DNA from: Verrucomicrobiota bacterium | GTDB taxonomy: Bacteria; Verrucomicrobiota; Verrucomicrobiia; Opitutales; Opitutaceae | Reading direction: 5' to 3' | DNA length: 33,975 bases | Assembly: GCA_963205455.1 (NCBI GenBank) | Contig: CAUJJL010000124.1 | Location: forward strand, 1 to 33,975 | In this document: positions 16,385 to 26,192 of the stretch, one piece after another | Position numbering within the stretch: the stretch's first letter is position 1 | Layout of the letters: each line of letters opens with the position of its first letter | The notes under the pieces: model-generated | What the model was told of the DNA's origin: nothing | What the model saw: the letters and a program-made list of their open reading frames with translations, nothing else | Database searches by the model: none | Position numbers and translations under genes: made by a program

Positions 16385-18574
16385 TTATCGAACCTGTTGG
16401 AGCAACTGCAGCGCACCCGCGTGGCGAGGATCAATGGAAAGCACCCGGTTGGCGGCAGCCGCGGCACCTGATCGGTCACGTTGGCGAAGCATAACAGTGG
16501 CCAACGCGAACGGATAATCCGCTTCGGTTGGCGAAAGCGCCTCGGCGCGCTTGAGCGCGTCGACCGCATCCGAAAGTCGCTCTTCACCTGCGAGAAGCAG
16601 GCCCAGATTGTACCATGCCCGATGCAGGCCTGGATTGCGTTGAAGCGCCAGTCGCAGCGAAGTCTCAGCCTCCGCAATGCGTCCTGCCTCAGCATAGGCA
16701 AGTCCCGCGCGGAATGCAGGCTCACTCGCCATAGGGTCCAGTTGAGCCGCCCGATAGAAAAGTGCCGCGGCCTCGATACTGCGCCCCATGGCATTCAGAA
16801 CGAATCCATGGGACTCTTTGAGTCCCGGGGAAAACGGATCCCATTTCTCTGCAACGGCCAACTCGTGTTCGGCTTCAGCCAGATGGCCGCGATTCGACAG
16901 ATCCTGCGCCCATCGCGCACGACCTGCGGGCTGGTCAATGGTCAATTTCAGCATCGCATCGAGTTCGGCACGCTCCGGTGATCCCTCGGCCAGTTCGCGT
17001 GAAAGTGCCCATGCAGCATCCAGCCTAACGAGGCGCACGGGGTCTTTGAGCAACGGCCTCAGTTTTGGCAGCATGGCGTCGTGTGAGGACAGCAGCCGAA
17101 CAGCGGCCGATCGTTCGAGTGGGTCGGGTGCAGTTAGGCTTGCCTGGGCGGCTGCCAACACTTCCGGGAGCGGCGTGGAGAAATCTGCGAGGAGCCCCAG
17201 GTAGGTGGCCCGCCATGCGGGAACCTGCTCTTCCTTCAGCAAGGCCAGGAGCGCGGGCATCGCCTTGGCATCGCCCTTCTGCGCGGCATCCACCGCACGC
17301 GCCCGGCGTCTTTGAAGGGAATCCATCTTATCGCCATACCACTGGTCGGTCCGCTCAATTGCCCATGAAACCGGCTTGTCGCTGTGGCACTTGCTGCAGG
17401 CATTCGGAATCCCGAGTTCCTGGGTCATCAGGGGATCCGGCTTGAGCCAGCCATGGTCGTGCCGCGCAGCACGCTGCATGTAATTCGTGGTCGGCATGTG
17501 GCAACTGATGCACTGGTTTCCGGAACTGCCTTCGGCGTGATGGGAGTGCGCGACGGGATCGATCGGAATCGCCCGGGTTCCACCGGACATGACGCGTCCA
17601 GGCGCAGCATGGCATTGCATGCACAGCGCGTTGTTTGTCACTGGAAGCACGGTCTTGTTGGTGTGGGGATCGTGGCAATCCATGCACGTGACGCCGGCAT
17701 GGCCCATACGGCTCGTCAGAACGGACGTCCAGTTGAACACCTCATCGCGCTGCTGGCCGTCTGGATAGAACACTCCCTGCCTCACTGGCAGTTCCACACG
17801 GTAGTGATCAAAATAGTTCTCGCCGGGTCTGAAGTCCGCAGTGAGCGGCTCATTTCTTGCATGGCAGGGTGCGCATGTATGCATCTCACGGGTGCGCCGC
17901 GCGGCCGTTTCGACCGCGGACTCCGACGCATGGGACGCCTTTGCCTGAGCAACACCATGACCGTGGCCTGTCGGCATGGCTCCATGGCATTGAATGCAGC
18001 TCACACCCTGCTCCACCCAGGTCGAATGATACTGATCGGCCACGCTGTCGTACTTCTTCTGAAATCCGGTCATGTGGCAGTGCGCACACATGGAATTCCA
18101 ATTCATCCCGCGTCCTGTCCAGTGCCCCCATTCGCCCGGCCGGCGCTGTTCGTTGCCAAACACATTGAACCACTCCCCAGCCTTCGGATCGTAGGCCATC
18201 TCGTGAGGCTGGTATCGCCCTCCCTCACGTTTCAACAGAGGCTGCCAGAGTGGAAGATGGCCAAGAATCATTTCGCACCGCTCGACTTCGACCTTGTCGG
18301 ATTGATCTGGAAACGACCTCAATGCTTCGGCAATTCCCGGGGCACCGGCCGCCAGTCGGTTGGCCAACGCATGATCCGTCGGTGCCCACCCTGTGTGCAC
18401 ATCGGCGTGACACGCTCTGCAACTATCCGAGGTCTGGGTTACCGCCTGCGCCACGGCTATCGGCTGCTCGGGCCCCACTTTGCTCTTCCGCCGATTGCAC
18501 GCGGATGTGAACAGCAGGACCATCGCCCAAACGGCGAAGTAGCCTGCGACAATTCTTCCGCTCCAGCGCAGCAT
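16385..18574 (-). CDS. Octahaem c-type cytochrome with HEAT and TPR repeats
   Basis: This 729-residue exported protein has eight CxxCH haem-binding motifs, starting at residues 52, 163, 193, 234, 297, 318, 355 and 393 (CRACH, CAHCH, CIQCH, CAPCH, CMDCH, CMQCH, CISCH, CSKCH). The N-terminus has a hydrophobic segment ending at C26 (FTSAC), so it is an exported, possibly lipid-anchored protein. The cytochrome part ends near 400. Alpha-helical repeats follow: HEAT-like (about 420-530; PALLALLKEE, RSAAVRLLSS, VRLDAAWALSREL) and TPR-like (about 545-729; AGLAYAEAGRIAEAETSLRL, RAWYNLGLLLAGEERLSDA). It may pass electrons between periplasmic partners, with the repeats as a docking platform. The substrate, if any, is unknown. 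The order is glycyl-tRNA synthetase, cytochrome, dus. Confidence 0.9.
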   Translation of the reverse strand: MLRWSGRIVAGYFAVWAMVLLFTSACNRRKSKVGPEQPIAVAQAVTQTSDSCRACHADVHTGWAPTDHALANRLAAGAPGIAEALRSFPDQSDKVEVERCEMILGHLPLWQPLLKREGGRYQPHEMAYDPKAGEWFNVFGNEQRRPGEWGHWTGRGMNWNSMCAHCHMTGFQKKYDSVADQYHSTWVEQGVSCIQCHGAMPTGHGHGVAQAKASHASESAVETAARRTREMHTCAPCHARNEPLTADFRPGENYFDHYRVELPVRQGVFYPDGQQRDEVFNWTSVLTSRMGHAGVTCMDCHDPHTNKTVLPVTNNALCMQCHAAPGRVMSGGTRAIPIDPVAHSHHAEGSSGNQCISCHMPTTNYMQRAARHDHGWLKPDPLMTQELGIPNACSKCHSDKPVSWAIERTDQWYGDKMDSLQRRRARAVDAAQKGDAKAMPALLALLKEEQVPAWRATYLGLLADFSTPLPEVLAAAQASLTAPDPLERSAAVRLLSSHDAMLPKLRPLLKDPVRLVRLDAAWALSRELAEGSPERAELDAMLKLTIDQPAGRARWAQDLSNRGHLAEAEHELAVAEKWDPFSPGLKESHGFVLNAMGRSIEAAALFYRAAQLDPMASEPAFRAGLAYAEAGRIAEAETSLRLALQRNPGLHRAWYNLGLLLAGEERLSDAVDALKRAEALSPTEADYPFALATVMLRQRDRSGAAAAANRVLSIDPRHAGALQLLQQVR

Positions 18575-18694
18575 GCTGCCGTTCAGGGATGACGTTTCCT
18601 GAGGACGACGCCAGAGGATTCGCCACTCATCGTGAAAAACTGCCGGTGATGTCTGCTCGGCATCCGCGACCGCGCACGAAGCTTCCGGGCATTG

Positions 18695-20221
18695 TCAGTA
18701 GACGCTTTCGTCGAGGAGGCGCATCAATTCACCTTCATCAATGCGACGCTGCTGCATTGAGTCGCGTTCGCGCAGGGTAAACGTGCCGTCCTTTTCAATC
18801 GTGTCGAAGTCAATGGTCACGCACCAGGGAGTGCCAATCTCGTCCTGACGGCGATAGCGCCGGCCTATCGCGCCGGCATCGTCGTAAAAGGCTGCATAGC
18901 GGCGTTGCAGTTTCTTGTGCAGCTCCCGGGCGCGACCCACCAGTGCCTCCTTGTTCTTCAGGAGCGGGAACACGGCAACCTTGACCGGCGCGATCCTCGG
19001 ACTGAGGCGCAACACCGTGCGTTTCTCAACCGCGCCCTTTTCATCCTTCACTTCCTCCTCAGCGTAGGCCGCACATAGCACCGCGAGGAAAATACGATCA
19101 ACACCGACGGCCGGCTCGATAACATGCGGGACGAATTTTTTCTTGGAGGCTTCGTCAAAGATGTCCTGTGGCTTGCCGGAAGCCTGGGCATGCTGGTTGA
19201 GATCGTAGTTCCCACGCGCAGCGATTCCCCACAGTTCCTGGACGCCGAACGGATACCGAAACATGATGTCGACCGTACCCTTTGAGTAGAACGACAGCTT
19301 CTCTTTCGGGTGAGTGTAAAGCGACAGGTGTGATTCCGGCAGCCCGATGGAGATGAGCCAGCGACGGCACCACTCAATCCATTCCTCATGGCACTTCGCC
19401 CAGTCGGCATCCTCGTGGATGAAGTACTCCATCTCCATCTGCTCGAACTCACGGGAACGGAATATGAAATTGCGCGGAGTGATTTCGTTGCGGAACGACT
19501 TGCCGATCTGGGCAATTCCGAACGGCAGTTTCACGCGTCCCGTATCGACGACATTCTTGAAATCCACAAACATGCCTTGGGCAGTTTCCGGCCGCAGATA
19601 GCTCACAGCCGAGGCGTCACGCAGCGCACCGACGTAGGTCTCGAACATCATGTTGAATGCACGCGGCGGAGTAAGACTGCCCGGCTCACCCGTCGCAGGT
19701 GAGGGGATGAGGGCGATCTCATCGGGCTTGCATTCCGTCATGTCGCGCGGCTGCACGGCGGCAAGTTCCCCCTGGATTCCCCGCTTGCGCTTGAACTGCT
19801 CGGCCGCCTGCTGAAGGTCCTCGGTTGTGCGCTCGCTCTCAAGCACCGACACATACCCGACAATTTTCCCATCGACATTTACAGGTGAGAAAAAGAGCTG
19901 GTCTGCGCGAAATCGCTGTTTGGACACCTTGCAGTCAACCAGAGGGTCCGTGAACCCTTCAACGTGACCCGAGGCCTGCCAGACCTTTGGGTGCATGATG
20001 ATTGATGTCTCGATGCCGACGACATCATCGCGCCGCTGCACCATGTCACGCCACCAGGCATCCCGAATGTTTTTCTTCAATTCGACGCCGAGTGGCCCAT
20101 AGTCGAAGAAACCGTTCAGCCCTCCATAGATCTCTGAAGATTGAAAAACAAAACCGCGCCTCTTTGCGAGCGAAACGACGGCTTCCATGAGGTTGTCTGA
20201 AGTGGCGGACTGCGTGGACAT
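18695..20221 (-). CDS. glyQS: Glycyl-tRNA synthetase, homodimeric (class II)
   Basis: This enzyme charges tRNA-Gly with glycine for translation. The 508-residue single-chain form is the eukaryote/archaea-like homodimeric type also found in many bacteria. Signatures are [28 protein letters not shown], the motif 2 region with [20 protein letters not shown] and MEMEYF, and [14 protein letters not shown] (motif 3). The anticodon-binding domain begins near [11 protein letters not shown]. The start is the ATG at 20221, and the downstream gap to the cytochrome gene is 120 bp. The small UVR-like gene lies 111 bp upstream on the same strand. Confidence 0.96.
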   Translation of the reverse strand: MSTQSATSDNLMEAVVSLAKRRGFVFQSSEIYGGLNGFFDYGPLGVELKKNIRDAWWRDMVQRRDDVVGIETSIIMHPKVWQASGHVEGFTDPLVDCKVSKQRFRADQLFFSPVNVDGKIVGYVSVLESERTTEDLQQAAEQFKRKRGIQGELAAVQPRDMTECKPDEIALIPSPATGEPGSLTPPRAFNMMFETYVGALRDASAVSYLRPETAQGMFVDFKNVVDTGRVKLPFGIAQIGKSFRNEITPRNFIFRSREFEQMEMEYFIHEDADWAKCHEEWIEWCRRWLISIGLPESHLSLYTHPKEKLSFYSKGTVDIMFRYPFGVQELWGIAARGNYDLNQHAQASGKPQDIFDEASKKKFVPHVIEPAVGVDRIFLAVLCAAYAEEEVKDEKGAVEKRTVLRLSPRIAPVKVAVFPLLKNKEALVGRARELHKKLQRRYAAFYDDAGAIGRRYRRQDEIGTPWCVTIDFDTIEKDGTFTLRERDSMQQRRIDEGELMRLLDESVY

Positions 20222-20332
20222 AAAGTGGCAATCCTACGCCACGTAATTCGTCACGGTCAACGCAGTCTTGTCGACACCGTCTGGCAGTTTGGCAAAGCTT
20301 TCCAGCCCGCGCAAATTTGCTGAGGGGCGAAA

Positions 20333-20617
20333 TCAGTCCGACCGGCGGACGCGTTCTTTCTCATCCTCGCGCTCCTCTTCAAGACGGGACCTTTCAGACA
20401 CCATCTGCACGCGAACCTTCTCTGCATCGTCAAACTTGCCTGCAGAAAGCGCCTCTTCCATCTGCTTCTTCAAGAAGATTTCGCGTTCCGCGATCTTGCC
20501 TTTGTATACTGCGTCAATCTCGCCAAGCTTGACCTTCTTCTCTTGAGTGAGCGGGCGGCCCACAGAGGGATCCGTCTTGGCAAGGCGTTCCATTGCTAGT
20601 TCGTAGGCGCTTTTCAT
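20333..20617 (-). CDS. Small coiled-coil protein with UVR-like motif
   Basis: This 94-residue soluble protein is strongly charged and helical. The stretch MEEALSAGKFDDAEKVRVQM (about 53-72) resembles the UVR motif of UvrB/UvrC and ClpC-type adaptors, in which an A-x-x-x-(D/N)(F)(E/D)xAxxxR pattern forms a helical hairpin. The rest is heptad-like (VKLGEIDAVYKGKIAEREIF, RSRLEEEREDEKERVRR), suggesting a coiled coil. I do not know its function. The start is ATG at 20617; a GTG two codons upstream is possible. It starts 18 bp after the comEC stop and precedes glyQS on the same strand. Confidence 0.7.
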   Translation of the reverse strand: MKSAYELAMERLAKTDPSVGRPLTQEKKVKLGEIDAVYKGKIAEREIFLKKQMEEALSAGKFDDAEKVRVQMVSERSRLEEEREDEKERVRRSD

Positions 20618-20634
20618 GCACACGGGAACCTGAC

Positions 20635-22281
20635 CTATCCGCTGGGAAATGTCACCAGTAAGATCATGACAAACGCCGTGAATACGAAGGGAAGCCAGAA
20701 TCCTCCCATGCGGCGGGTCCAGCCAGTCTGAAGGCCGGCAAGAAACAATCCCATCAAGCTCACGAGTGCGAGATAGCCGACTGACGGGGTCCGGAAGCTG
20801 GCAGCAAACGAAATGCCGGGTAATTGAACAAACCTTTCGGCACCATGATCAACGGCGGCCAAGGCTAGGGCGCCAGCATGGTTGAAGACGATGCCCAACG
20901 AGTTCTCACCGCAGGCGCTTGCCACAAGAGAACAAAATCCAGCGAGCAAGCCGATCGAAGCGAGAGGAATGCTCAAGAGATTGGCAAACAACGCGCCCGG
21001 TGTTGCCAAACCAAAGGTCAGCACACCCGTTACCAAACTGACCGGCAGAGTCGCCAGCCCCAATGCCACCGCCCCGATCTGTGCCCTGCGGATCGAGTCG
21101 AACAGGCGATGCCTCCAGGTCCACAGCGCCAAGGGTCGATCGTGAAACATCGGGTGGCGATTTTCCCACGCGCGAGCCAGGGGTAGCCCCAATGCGATCA
21201 GGGCCAGCACGATGCCGTAGCTCATCTGGAAGCTGGCACTGAACAACTGCAAAGGATCGACGACCAGCACCAGCATCGCCGTGGACGTTAGTATCGCCAT
21301 GTTGTTCGGCGGCAATCTCGTCACTTTCGCGAATTGGAACAATGCGACCATGAGAAATGCGCGCACGGCAGACGGAGCTCGTCCCGTAATGTCAACATAG
21401 AGCCAGAGGAGGACTACGATCACAATGAATCTCGCCCATGCCGACACACGAAGTGCCGACAGCACGCCGGAGAACGCCATCGCGATCACTCCAATGTGCA
21501 GACCGCTCACAGAGAAAAGATGCAGGGTTCCGCTTTGAGTGAACCAGTTGTCCTGCTCCGCACTTAATTCGCCGCTGCTGCCCAGCAGCACCGCACGCAG
21601 CACCCCCACCAGCGCAGGCCGGGCCTCAAGGCCCACGCCCGCCTGCTCACACATGGTGTGCTGCATCCGGTCACACCATCTCCAATAACTCACCGCAGGG
21701 CTGCGTTCCCTGAGAATCCGTGCTCGCGTCAGCTTGAAGTTCACACCTGCGCCTGAAAGGTAGCCATCAAATGTCGCGGGTGGAGCCAGCCGCGGCACGA
21801 CCTCAAGTTGTCCGGCTATCTCGATCACCGATGATCTCACCGGTCGCGGCACCCCAGGACGCATCCGTCCCGAAAATTGAATGGTCTGGCCCACAAGCGA
21901 CGCAAGATGCGGACGGGCCGCCGTAATGCGCCCAAGCCCTCCCACTTTCCGAGGATCCGGCTGCCCAGCAAAAAGGCGCTCGACCTTGACTTCCAAAACG
22001 GCCTCCCGTGGTGCGCGACCGTCCCATTCCGGCAAGCGATTGCGGACAATCTGGCTCCAGCTTGCAGCTGTGCACATTGCGCTCGCAGCAAGAAGTGCCC
22101 CCCAGAGGACCGATCGACTGGCAGCCAGTGTGGAAACCAGTGCCAGCAAAATTCCAGTTCCCAGGACCAGGCCGTGATTCATTGGCCCTGCAAGAAGCCG
22201 GCCGACAACAAGACCGAGCATCCAGGGAATCAGGAGCCAGAGCAAGGGTGCGCGTTGGCGGATGGAAAGAGCTTCGCTCAC
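20635..22281 (-). CDS. comEC: ComEC/Rec2-family DNA uptake channel without nuclease domain
   Basis: ComEC forms the inner-membrane channel for single-stranded DNA during natural transformation. In this 548-residue protein, the N-terminal helices (about 10-75) are followed by an OB-like soluble segment (about 90-195) and the competence domain with HLFSVSGLHIG (254-264), the family hallmark. ITGRAPSAVRAFLMV and SASFQMSYGIVLALI also match. About eight further helices lead to the end. The C-terminal metallo-beta-lactamase-like domain of long ComEC proteins is absent; short forms like this exist in other bacteria. The start is GTG at 22281. A 228-bp gap separates it from the upstream DUF2298-like gene. 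Confidence 0.9.
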   Translation of the reverse strand: MSEALSIRQRAPLLWLLIPWMLGLVVGRLLAGPMNHGLVLGTGILLALVSTLAASRSVLWGALLAASAMCTAASWSQIVRNRLPEWDGRAPREAVLEVKVERLFAGQPDPRKVGGLGRITAARPHLASLVGQTIQFSGRMRPGVPRPVRSSVIEIAGQLEVVPRLAPPATFDGYLSGAGVNFKLTRARILRERSPAVSYWRWCDRMQHTMCEQAGVGLEARPALVGVLRAVLLGSSGELSAEQDNWFTQSGTLHLFSVSGLHIGVIAMAFSGVLSALRVSAWARFIVIVVLLWLYVDITGRAPSAVRAFLMVALFQFAKVTRLPPNNMAILTSTAMLVLVVDPLQLFSASFQMSYGIVLALIALGLPLARAWENRHPMFHDRPLALWTWRHRLFDSIRRAQIGAVALGLATLPVSLVTGVLTFGLATPGALFANLLSIPLASIGLLAGFCSLVASACGENSLGIVFNHAGALALAAVDHGAERFVQLPGISFAASFRTPSVGYLALVSLMGLFLAGLQTGWTRRMGGFWLPFVFTAFVMILLVTFPSG

Positions 22282-22509
22282 ATCCCCATCATGAAGATTT
22301 CCCGTGCCCCATGAGCCAGATTCTCACCCCGGAACAGGGCTGTCGCTACGGTACACACGAGCCGCAAATCAGGGCATGCATCCCTCGATTGGTCCTCAAA
22401 GTCTATCGTAGCGCGCTGTTCGAAATACGCACATGGATTCTGCTACCAGGCGCTCACAACATCCGCTTCATTCAGCGCTCGGAACCTGGTCGTCAACGCG
22501 CCAAACGCG

Positions 22510-24483
22510 CTACTCTGGCACGTGTTCAAAGAATCCAATTGAGAGCTTGACGTCATCTCCGCCGACGCGCGTCCAAGAGTAGCGTGATCGGATACTCTCG
22601 CGGATTTCTCGGAATCTTGCATTGCCCGACACGTTGTCGCGCACCACCCAGACGACATATCGGACCTGATTCTTCAACAGCCAAGCAAGTGGATCTTCCA
22701 TCGTGCCGGAATAGAAGGCTTTGATATCCGTTAGCCGTTCACGAATTTCGGGATAGTCACCACGCCAGGTGGTCTCATGCCACGGCCAGCCGAGCAAACT
22801 CTGCTTGCGGGCAAAAAGCGTGATCGCCGGCGAAGGAGTGTTTGTCATCTCGAGCCCACTTTCTACGGTCACGCCATCGGGCCGGGAACCGAGTATCGCA
22901 ATCAGATCCGCAATGACAGGATCCTTCTGCGTCCAGCCCGCGCCGCCCAAATTGCCCATCGAACGCCGCTCCGTGTTCACAAAGCGCTTGCCAAGGTCGA
23001 CAGCAAACACACAGGTTGGCAGGAGCAGGATCATCGTCCCGTACCTGCAAAGCCGCGAAGGGGCACTGAGATTGAGCGACCCGATTGTCAGGACAATGCC
23101 TGCGTATGCCCAGGGCCACCACTTGAGTGTCGTGTTAAAACGGCTCCATGGCCCGCCAAAGAGATCATCGTTGTACAGGAATTCGGTGACCGCGAGGATC
23201 AACGTCCAGGTCACCAGAAGGTACGCAGCAAATCCGCGCCGTTCCCTGTTCAAGACGGAAAGAACAAGAATGCCTGCCACCGGCCAGAATATCATCAGCC
23301 AGCCGAGCAGCGGGGTGTGGTCAACGGATTCAACAAGTCGGATCGCTGCATATTTTGCCGAAGTCCCCAACGCGAAGTTTCTAAGGTGCGGATACACCAG
23401 GATCGCCGCGGCCACCACTCCGAGTGCTCCCGGAAGCAGGCAGCTGCGCTCGCGTCTGATTGCGCGATATACAAACCATCCGCCAACAAGAAGGACCTGA
23501 AGTGGATAGACCCACGCATTTGCTATCAGGGTGACCGGGACGGTCGCGGCAAGCACGGCGTGCAGGGGCTTGCGGGCGATTGCTCCGGAGTCCGTTTCCA
23601 AAACGGCGATGATCAGGCAGGCAAGCGCGAGCAGGAGATGTCCTGCAAGAGGTGGGTGAAAATCTCCGTGCGCTATGACAAAACTTAACGGTTCAAGTGG
23701 AAGGTCTCGCGGCTGTACACCGGATGTGGACATCGCTGCTGCCACCCATTTTCCAAGGTCATTGAGCTTTCCGTCCGTCATTGCGACGCCCAGGAATCGA
23801 ACGCTCGAGCTGTAAAACGCGCTGCCGTTCACGAGCAACCGGACACACAAGGCCGCACCGCTGCCTCCCAGGACCAGCGCCACAACAGGAATCCAGCGCG
23901 TGATACGCGACGGGCAAAGGCGGACAACCGTCGCCGATATCGCGCCGACAATCAGTGATACCAGCACACAATATCCCAGGTTGTAACTTTCTCCCGGTCC
24001 GATGCCCATCAGTCGACCGAGCAAAGCCGCACAATAGTGCTGAAACGAATAATAAAAGTCCGCGCGATAGGGCCAGAGCCAGCGGTCCGGCGCAGGCAGT
24101 ATCTCTCCCTTCATGTAACCGTCAATGAACGCCAGATTCGGCATGCGCTCTGATTCAAAGTCGATGTCCGGAAAAGAATATCGCCACATGAGGCAATAGA
24201 GGAACCCCACCACAAACATCGCCTCTGCATTCCGGTGTTCAAATACCACAGCCCGGTAACGCCAAATCAACCACAACGAAAGTGCTGTGCTCACCGGCAA
24301 GATCGGTGGAGAAGCCCCAATCGCAACAAAGTGCTCGAGAAAAAACAGCGTCAGACACGGGAAAACCACGCCCGCAACACGACCGATCGCATAGTTTCCA
24401 AGCATGCGCCATGCGACCAATCCGGCACCCAGCAAGTTGACCCAAATCAACCCGACAGTAAGCGTCAGAAGGATGATTTTCAT
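22510..24483 (-). CDS. DUF2298-like polytopic membrane protein
   Basis: This 657-residue protein has about 13-14 predicted membrane helices and a soluble C-terminal part. The sequence pattern fits the DUF2298/YYY membrane family: SFVIAHGDFHPPLAGH (about 267-282; compare GDLHPH), TEFLYNDDLFGGPWSRFNTTLKWW split over 433-456, and GWPWHETTWRG (565-575). Those proteins resemble GT-C glycosyltransferases, and the aspartates in PDIDFESE (105-112) sit where GT-C enzymes have their catalytic loop. Activity and substrate are unknown, so a polyprenyl-phosphate sugar donor is only a hypothesis. The ATG at 24483 has a membrane helix right after it. The gene is divergent from rarA and starts a series of minus-strand genes. 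Confidence 0.75.
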   Translation of the reverse strand: MKIILLTLTVGLIWVNLLGAGLVAWRMLGNYAIGRVAGVVFPCLTLFFLEHFVAIGASPPILPVSTALSLWLIWRYRAVVFEHRNAEAMFVVGFLYCLMWRYSFPDIDFESERMPNLAFIDGYMKGEILPAPDRWLWPYRADFYYSFQHYCAALLGRLMGIGPGESYNLGYCVLVSLIVGAISATVVRLCPSRITRWIPVVALVLGGSGAALCVRLLVNGSAFYSSSVRFLGVAMTDGKLNDLGKWVAAAMSTSGVQPRDLPLEPLSFVIAHGDFHPPLAGHLLLALACLIIAVLETDSGAIARKPLHAVLAATVPVTLIANAWVYPLQVLLVGGWFVYRAIRRERSCLLPGALGVVAAAILVYPHLRNFALGTSAKYAAIRLVESVDHTPLLGWLMIFWPVAGILVLSVLNRERRGFAAYLLVTWTLILAVTEFLYNDDLFGGPWSRFNTTLKWWPWAYAGIVLTIGSLNLSAPSRLCRYGTMILLLPTCVFAVDLGKRFVNTERRSMGNLGGAGWTQKDPVIADLIAILGSRPDGVTVESGLEMTNTPSPAITLFARKQSLLGWPWHETTWRGDYPEIRERLTDIKAFYSGTMEDPLAWLLKNQVRYVVWVVRDNVSGNARFREIRESIRSRYSWTRVGGDDVKLSIGFFEHVPE

Positions 24484-24755
24484 GTTGGGCGAAGCGAATG
24501 GGTCCGTTGGACCAGGGGGATTGGTTGCATCGTCACATCCGCGTCAATCTTGATGCGCACGATGAGGTTTCACAGTTGATCTGCTGATCCGGTTTTCGCC
24601 TTTCGATTGGCCTCAGGCATCTGTTTTACCCGCCATCGCCAGCGATGTTCGACTGTTAAGCCAATTTGCCCCCCAAATTGTCCAACGAGGAATGCCAGTC
24701 CTTTCAGAGCCCAGGCGGATTCGTTTGAGTTGCGAGGCAACAGCGCTCAGTTCTC

Positions 24756-26192
24756 ATGTCTGGGAACTCCACGATGCCCGAACCCTCGCAGACAGATTTT
24801 TTCACAGCGGAACCAGCGCCTCGACCCGGTTCAAAGCAAACCGGCACACCGGGGCTTGCCCACCAGCCGCTGGCCGCGAGAATGCGTCCGCGCTCGCTCG
24901 CCGAAATCGCTGGCCAGGATCACATCACCCGGCCTGGAAGCCTTCTACCGCGCCTGGTCGCATCCAACCGATTTGGTTCACTCATCTTTTATGGCCCGCC
25001 CGGTTGCGGAAAGACGAGTTTTGCGGAGGCAATCGCGCGAGAAACCGGCAGCCGATTTGTTCGCGTGAACGCAGTCATGTCGAACGTCGCCGAGCTGCGC
25101 GACATCCTTTCGCAGGCCAGGCGGCAACCCGAGGCCGGGACCCTGCTTTTCATCGACGAATTGCACCGATTCAACAAGTCGCAGCAGGATCTCCTGCTGC
25201 CCGACGTCGAGGAAGGATCGGTCCGACTGATCGGGGCCACCACGCACAACCCAGGCTTCTACATCAATCCTCCGCTGCTATCGCGCAGTCATCTTTTTCG
25301 CCTGGAACCGCTCTCCACGGAGGCAGTTGCTCAGGTGCTGCGCCTGGCGTTGACTGACAAGGAACGCGGCCTTGGCGAACGGGGCGTGACGGCCGACGAC
25401 AAGCTGCTCATCGAACTTGCGGTCCTTTGTGACGGCGATCTCCGTCGCGCGCTCAACGCCCTCGAAGTGATCGTCCTCGGGCTGGCCGAGAAATCTATTC
25501 TCGGCTCCGCGGATATCGAGGTTTTTGCACGGGAACGTCGTATTCGATATGACGCGGATGAAGATGAGCATTACGACACCATTTCGGCATTCATCAAGAG
25601 TTGCCGGGGTTCCGATCCGGATGCATCGATGTACTGGCTCGCAAAGATGCTCGCAGGAGGCGAAGACCCCCGCTTCATCGCGCGCCGGCTGGTGATCCTC
25701 GCCAGCGAAGATGTCGGCTTGGCCGACCCACAGGCCCTGCCAATGGCAGTCGCGGCACATCACGCTTGCGATTTTGTCGGTCTTCCAGAGGCGGAACTGA
25801 CGCTTGCCCATGCGACGCTGTACATCGCCTGCGCACCCAAGAGCAATTCGGCCACGCTCGCCCTGGCCAAGGCCCATGCTCTTCTCAAGACGGAGCCTGT
25901 CCAGGCTGTGCCTCTCGCATTGCGCGACAAGGGAGGTCAAGCGAGCAAGCGTGCCGGGCATGGCAAAGGTTATCGATACTCGCACGACTTTCCCGAAAAT
26001 ATTTCGGGCCAGGACTACCTGGAAAGGCCCGTCACTATCTACACACCCAAACCCGTTGCCTGGGAGGCAAAAATCGCCGAGCGGCTGGCACGATGGAAGG
26101 CGTTGAAGGCCGAATGTGGTGCCGGGGCGATGACCCCGCATCATCGCACAACTTCTTCCATTTCCGGCAGTCCAACAGTCAAATCGCCCTGA
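24756..26192 (+). CDS. rarA: Replication-associated recombination ATPase RarA (MgsA)
   Basis: This AAA+ ATPase of the RarA/MgsA/WRNIP1 family acts at stalled replication forks. The 478-residue protein has Walker A GPPGCGKT (80-87), Walker B LLFIDELHRF (DE at 134-135) and sensor 1 GATTHNP. The RarA-specific segment DLRRALNALEVI and the C-terminal tetramerisation region (HYDTISAFIKSCRGSDPDA, GYRYSHDFP) are also present. The first 38 residues carry FFTAEPAPR, a variable extension; the FF-containing N-terminus could bind the replication clamp or SSB, but this is inference. The ATG at 24756 is used; an ATG at 24774 is also possible. It is divergent from the DUF2298-like gene (272 bp between starts). 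Confidence 0.96.
   Translation: MSGNSTMPEPSQTDFFTAEPAPRPGSKQTGTPGLAHQPLAARMRPRSLAEIAGQDHITRPGSLLPRLVASNRFGSLIFYGPPGCGKTSFAEAIARETGSRFVRVNAVMSNVAELRDILSQARRQPEAGTLLFIDELHRFNKSQQDLLLPDVEEGSVRLIGATTHNPGFYINPPLLSRSHLFRLEPLSTEAVAQVLRLALTDKERGLGERGVTADDKLLIELAVLCDGDLRRALNALEVIVLGLAEKSILGSADIEVFARERRIRYDADEDEHYDTISAFIKSCRGSDPDASMYWLAKMLAGGEDPRFIARRLVILASEDVGLADPQALPMAVAAHHACDFVGLPEAELTLAHATLYIACAPKSNSATLALAKAHALLKTEPVQAVPLALRDKGGQASKRAGHGKGYRYSHDFPENISGQDYLERPVTIYTPKPVAWEAKIAERLARWKALKAECGAGAMTPHHRTTSSISGSPTVKSP

Noticed and set aside
17384..18592. 402-residue plus-strand frame opposite the cytochrome gene
   Set aside because: It lies antisense to the haem motifs of a clear multihaem protein, and its translation is rich in H, R and C from reversed CxxCH codons. 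High GC makes such frames common.
22312..22550. 79-codon plus-strand frame in the gap between the DUF2298-like gene and comEC
   Set aside because: No family, no ribosome-binding site, and it overlaps the 3' end of the DUF2298-like gene on the other strand. The 228-bp gap more likely holds the comEC promoter.
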